Origin: Unio delphinus | Taxonomy: Eukaryota; Mollusca; Bivalvia; Unionida; Unionidae | Assembly: GCA_029339505.1 (NCBI GenBank) | Contig: JAQISU010000251.1 | Location: 1,824,001 to 1,888,000, forward strand | Length of the DNA: 64,000 nt | Direction of reading: 5' to 3' | Shown: positions 62,728-64,000 of the stretch, piece by piece | Numbering within the stretch: the first letter of the stretch is position 1 | How the letters are laid out: every line of letters starts with the position of its first letter | Translations under genes and position numbers: made by a program | Notes under the pieces: model-generated | The model's database searches: none | Told to the model about the DNA's origin: nothing | The model's input: only the letters and a program-made list of their open reading frames with translations

Positions 62728-64000
62728 TCAATCCGACATATCATATCGAGAGAACCAGCCATTAACGGTCCAAACATGAAATCGTAACATCGTAGTGTGT
62801 GTATCCGTTGCAGTCACATCTTTTCCAGCAAACCCTACATCATCAACGGTTTCATTAATCCATGTAGAATCATCTATGAAATCAGATTTCGGCCACTCAG
62901 GATAGAACAATGTGAGGTTAGATCGATTCGCGTTTCTTTTATCATCAGATTGTAATCTTCCACCGAATCCTTTGTAAATCAATTTAATTTTTTCGCTGAT
63001 ATTTTTCAGCGTCATAGTAGTTGTTCGCAATCTTTCGTTTGGAAATATTTCATTGAAATGTTTTAATAACATCTGGTATTTATCGAGTTGGTCCGGGTTT
63101 TTTAACATCTCATTGATATTCTTGATTAATTCAGCGCGGTTCACAGAAACATCTTTCACCGATAAATTATCCGGAACCACATCAGGGAGTTTTAATACTT
63201 CAAGGACACTTCTGATGATTTCGAGTTGTTGCCGTGGATTGATTTTATCAGATCTGCATTGTTGTGTAATAATTGATTTACCATCATTAAATTTATCAAC
63301 AAGGACTCGCTGGTATCGTTGTAATCGTGATACGTTTTTATCGAGGTGTTCAATCGTGTTTGTATCCAATTTGCTCACATCAGTTTGAAATACATGATTG
63401 AGATACATCAATTTTTTCGCGTAGGGTTCTAAATCCTTTGGATTATCAGGATCGTATCGATGATATTTTTGTTGTTCACTGTCAATATTTCCCGCATTAG
63501 CAATTCTTTCTCCGATAGAAGATTTCAAAAAATCATCTACGACGGGATTATTATTAATTACCGCGGCGGAGATTTGTTGCTCTTTTTTTTGTTTTATTTT
63601 TTCGCACCACACATCATATTCATCTGGTAATTCCCACGTGACCTCATATCCCGTTCGCGCCATCATTTCAACGAGTCGTCCAGTAAAATAACACTTCGAA
63701 TTATTCTCGTCAATAATGGCACTGATAAATGCGTATCCATAACTAGAATTCACATCATTGAGATTTGGAGTTCTGAACAACGATTCAGTAACGGACAGAT
63801 CTCGCTCATGTGATTCAATGGCAGAAATAATATCGTCGCGTGTGAGAGGTAGTGTTGTGGAAGATCGTTTAGTCACTGGTGACTTTGTCACTGGTGACTT
63901 TGTCACTGAATAATGAATTTCAGTAATATTTCGGAACCGATGAATTGCTTGTTTAGTGGCTTCTACAGATCCTAGTTGCTCAGAAAACACCGCCATGTAC
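62728..64000 (-). CDS. AEP primase-helicase, right copy, partial at window edge
   Basis: The C-terminal 420 or so codons of the mirror copy of the primase-helicase, from the last helicase motif (AIHRFRNI) to the stop. At least two substitutions distinguish it (TESLF for TELLF, KNISEK for KNIIEK). The gene continues beyond 64000. No break is visible. Confidence 0.85.
   Translation of the reverse strand, partial: YMAVFSEQLGSVEATKQAIHRFRNITEIHYSVTKSPVTKSPVTKRSSTTLPLTRDDIISAIESHERDLSVTESLFRTPNLNDVNSSYGYAFISAIIDENNSKCYFTGRLVEMMARTGYEVTWELPDEYDVWCEKIKQKKEQQISAAVINNNPVVDDFLKSSIGERIANAGNIDSEQQKYHRYDPDNPKDLEPYAKKLMYLNHVFQTDVSKLDTNTIEHLDKNVSRLQRYQRVLVDKFNDGKSIITQQCRSDKINPRQQLEIIRSVLEVLKLPDVVPDNLSVKDVSVNRAELIKNINEMLKNPDQLDKYQMLLKHFNEIFPNERLRTTTMTLKNISEKIKLIYKGFGGRLQSDDKRNANRSNLTLFYPEWPKSDFIDDSTWINETVDDVGFAGKDVTATDTHTTMLRFHVWTVNGWFSRYDMSD

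Larger units (their letters stand above)
53985..64000. mobile_element. second virus-like element: primase-helicase based, inverted duplication
   Basis: From left to right: a Polinton-type packaging ATPase fragment (minus), a 151-codon frame (minus), a zinc protein (minus), a primase-helicase (plus), an HTH/coiled-coil protein (plus), a 99-residue protein (minus), a 60-residue frame (plus), then a mirror image that runs off the window. Replication genes are intact in the left arm. No integrase, capsid or polymerase is seen inside the window. The element extends past 64000, and its left border is inferred from the ATPase homology ending near 53985. Confidence 0.7.
60782..64000 (-). repeat. right arm of the large inverted duplication
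   Basis: Mirror of 57526-60747, cut by the end of the window. A 3-bp difference is explained by one fewer AAT in palindrome 3 of this arm. Substitutions include changes of residue in the primase-helicase, HTH and 99-residue genes. Confidence 0.95.

Noticed and set aside
57526..64000. The whole inverted duplication as a sequencing fold-back artefact
   Set aside because: Not fully excluded, but the arms differ by several substitutions and an indel, and the centre has a unique spacer, so it is kept as a real feature pending read evidence.
1..64000. Free bacterial or viral genome
   Set aside because: Spliced-gene signals, SINE, LINE, LTR element and long AT-rich non-coding stretches show a eukaryotic chromosome with integrated elements.

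Overview
The window is eukaryotic nuclear DNA from an invertebrate, most likely a bivalve or other mollusc. The base composition is AT-rich and gene density is low. It holds an AIG1/GIMAP-type GTPase exon, a tRNA-derived SINE with a core domain like that of molluscan SINEs, an RTE-like LINE, a Ty3/Gypsy-like LTR element and two large virus-like DNA elements. The host assignment is inference; the families are read from the sequence.

Layout. 1-4.9 kb: the last coding exon of a GIMAP GTPase (2067-3283), with a possible death-fold exon upstream. 4.87-8.55 kb: a minisatellite of about 36-bp units with a higher-order pattern. 9.48-11.99 kb: a 5'-truncated RTE-like LINE on the minus strand, flanked by a 10-bp duplication. 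12-17.2 kb: no gene, some old repeats. 17.2-33.7 kb: a decayed Maverick/Polinton (adintovirus-like) element with protein-primed DNA polymerase B, A32/FtsK-like packaging ATPase, a zinc-binding/phospholipase A2 capsid gene, retrovirus-type integrase, SF1 helicase with an HNH tail, a small zinc protein, a free-standing HNH endonuclease, a double-jelly-roll major capsid protein, a pX-like protein, an adenain-type protease, a repeat-built fibre-like protein and a membrane protein. Most genes carry frameshifts or stops. The HNH gene, the protease, the zinc protein, one small ORF and the membrane protein stay open. 34.7-35.2 kb: a scrap of a different capsid protein. 37.7 kb: a SINE. 38.7-42.8 kb: exon-like pieces of an unrecognised host gene. 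43.0-50.6 kb: a defective LTR element with about 1.1-kb LTRs. 50.6-53.9 kb: no gene. 54.0-64.0 kb: a second, much fresher virus-like element.

The second element is the most interesting part. A partial copy of the packaging ATPase lies beside a paralogue of the zinc protein of element 1. Head-to-head with that zinc gene is an uninterrupted 1,055-residue gene that joins an archaeo-eukaryotic primase (AEP) domain to a UL9-like SF2 origin-binding helicase. Next come a helix-turn-helix/coiled-coil protein, a 99-residue protein and a 60-residue ORF. The sequence then folds back on itself: 57526-60747 is repeated in inverted order at 60782-64000 around a 34-bp unique spacer, and the repeat runs off the window. 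Each arm carries three 51-bp palindromes with an AT-rich core (one is 48 bp in the right arm). This is the architecture expected of origins used by an origin-binding helicase. Together these suggest a linear, self-replicating, primase-helicase-based mobile element that shares packaging and zinc-protein genes with Polintons.

A shared upstream motif (AATTGAAAA-x-ACTAG) precedes the virion genes of the first element and probably acts as their common late promoter.
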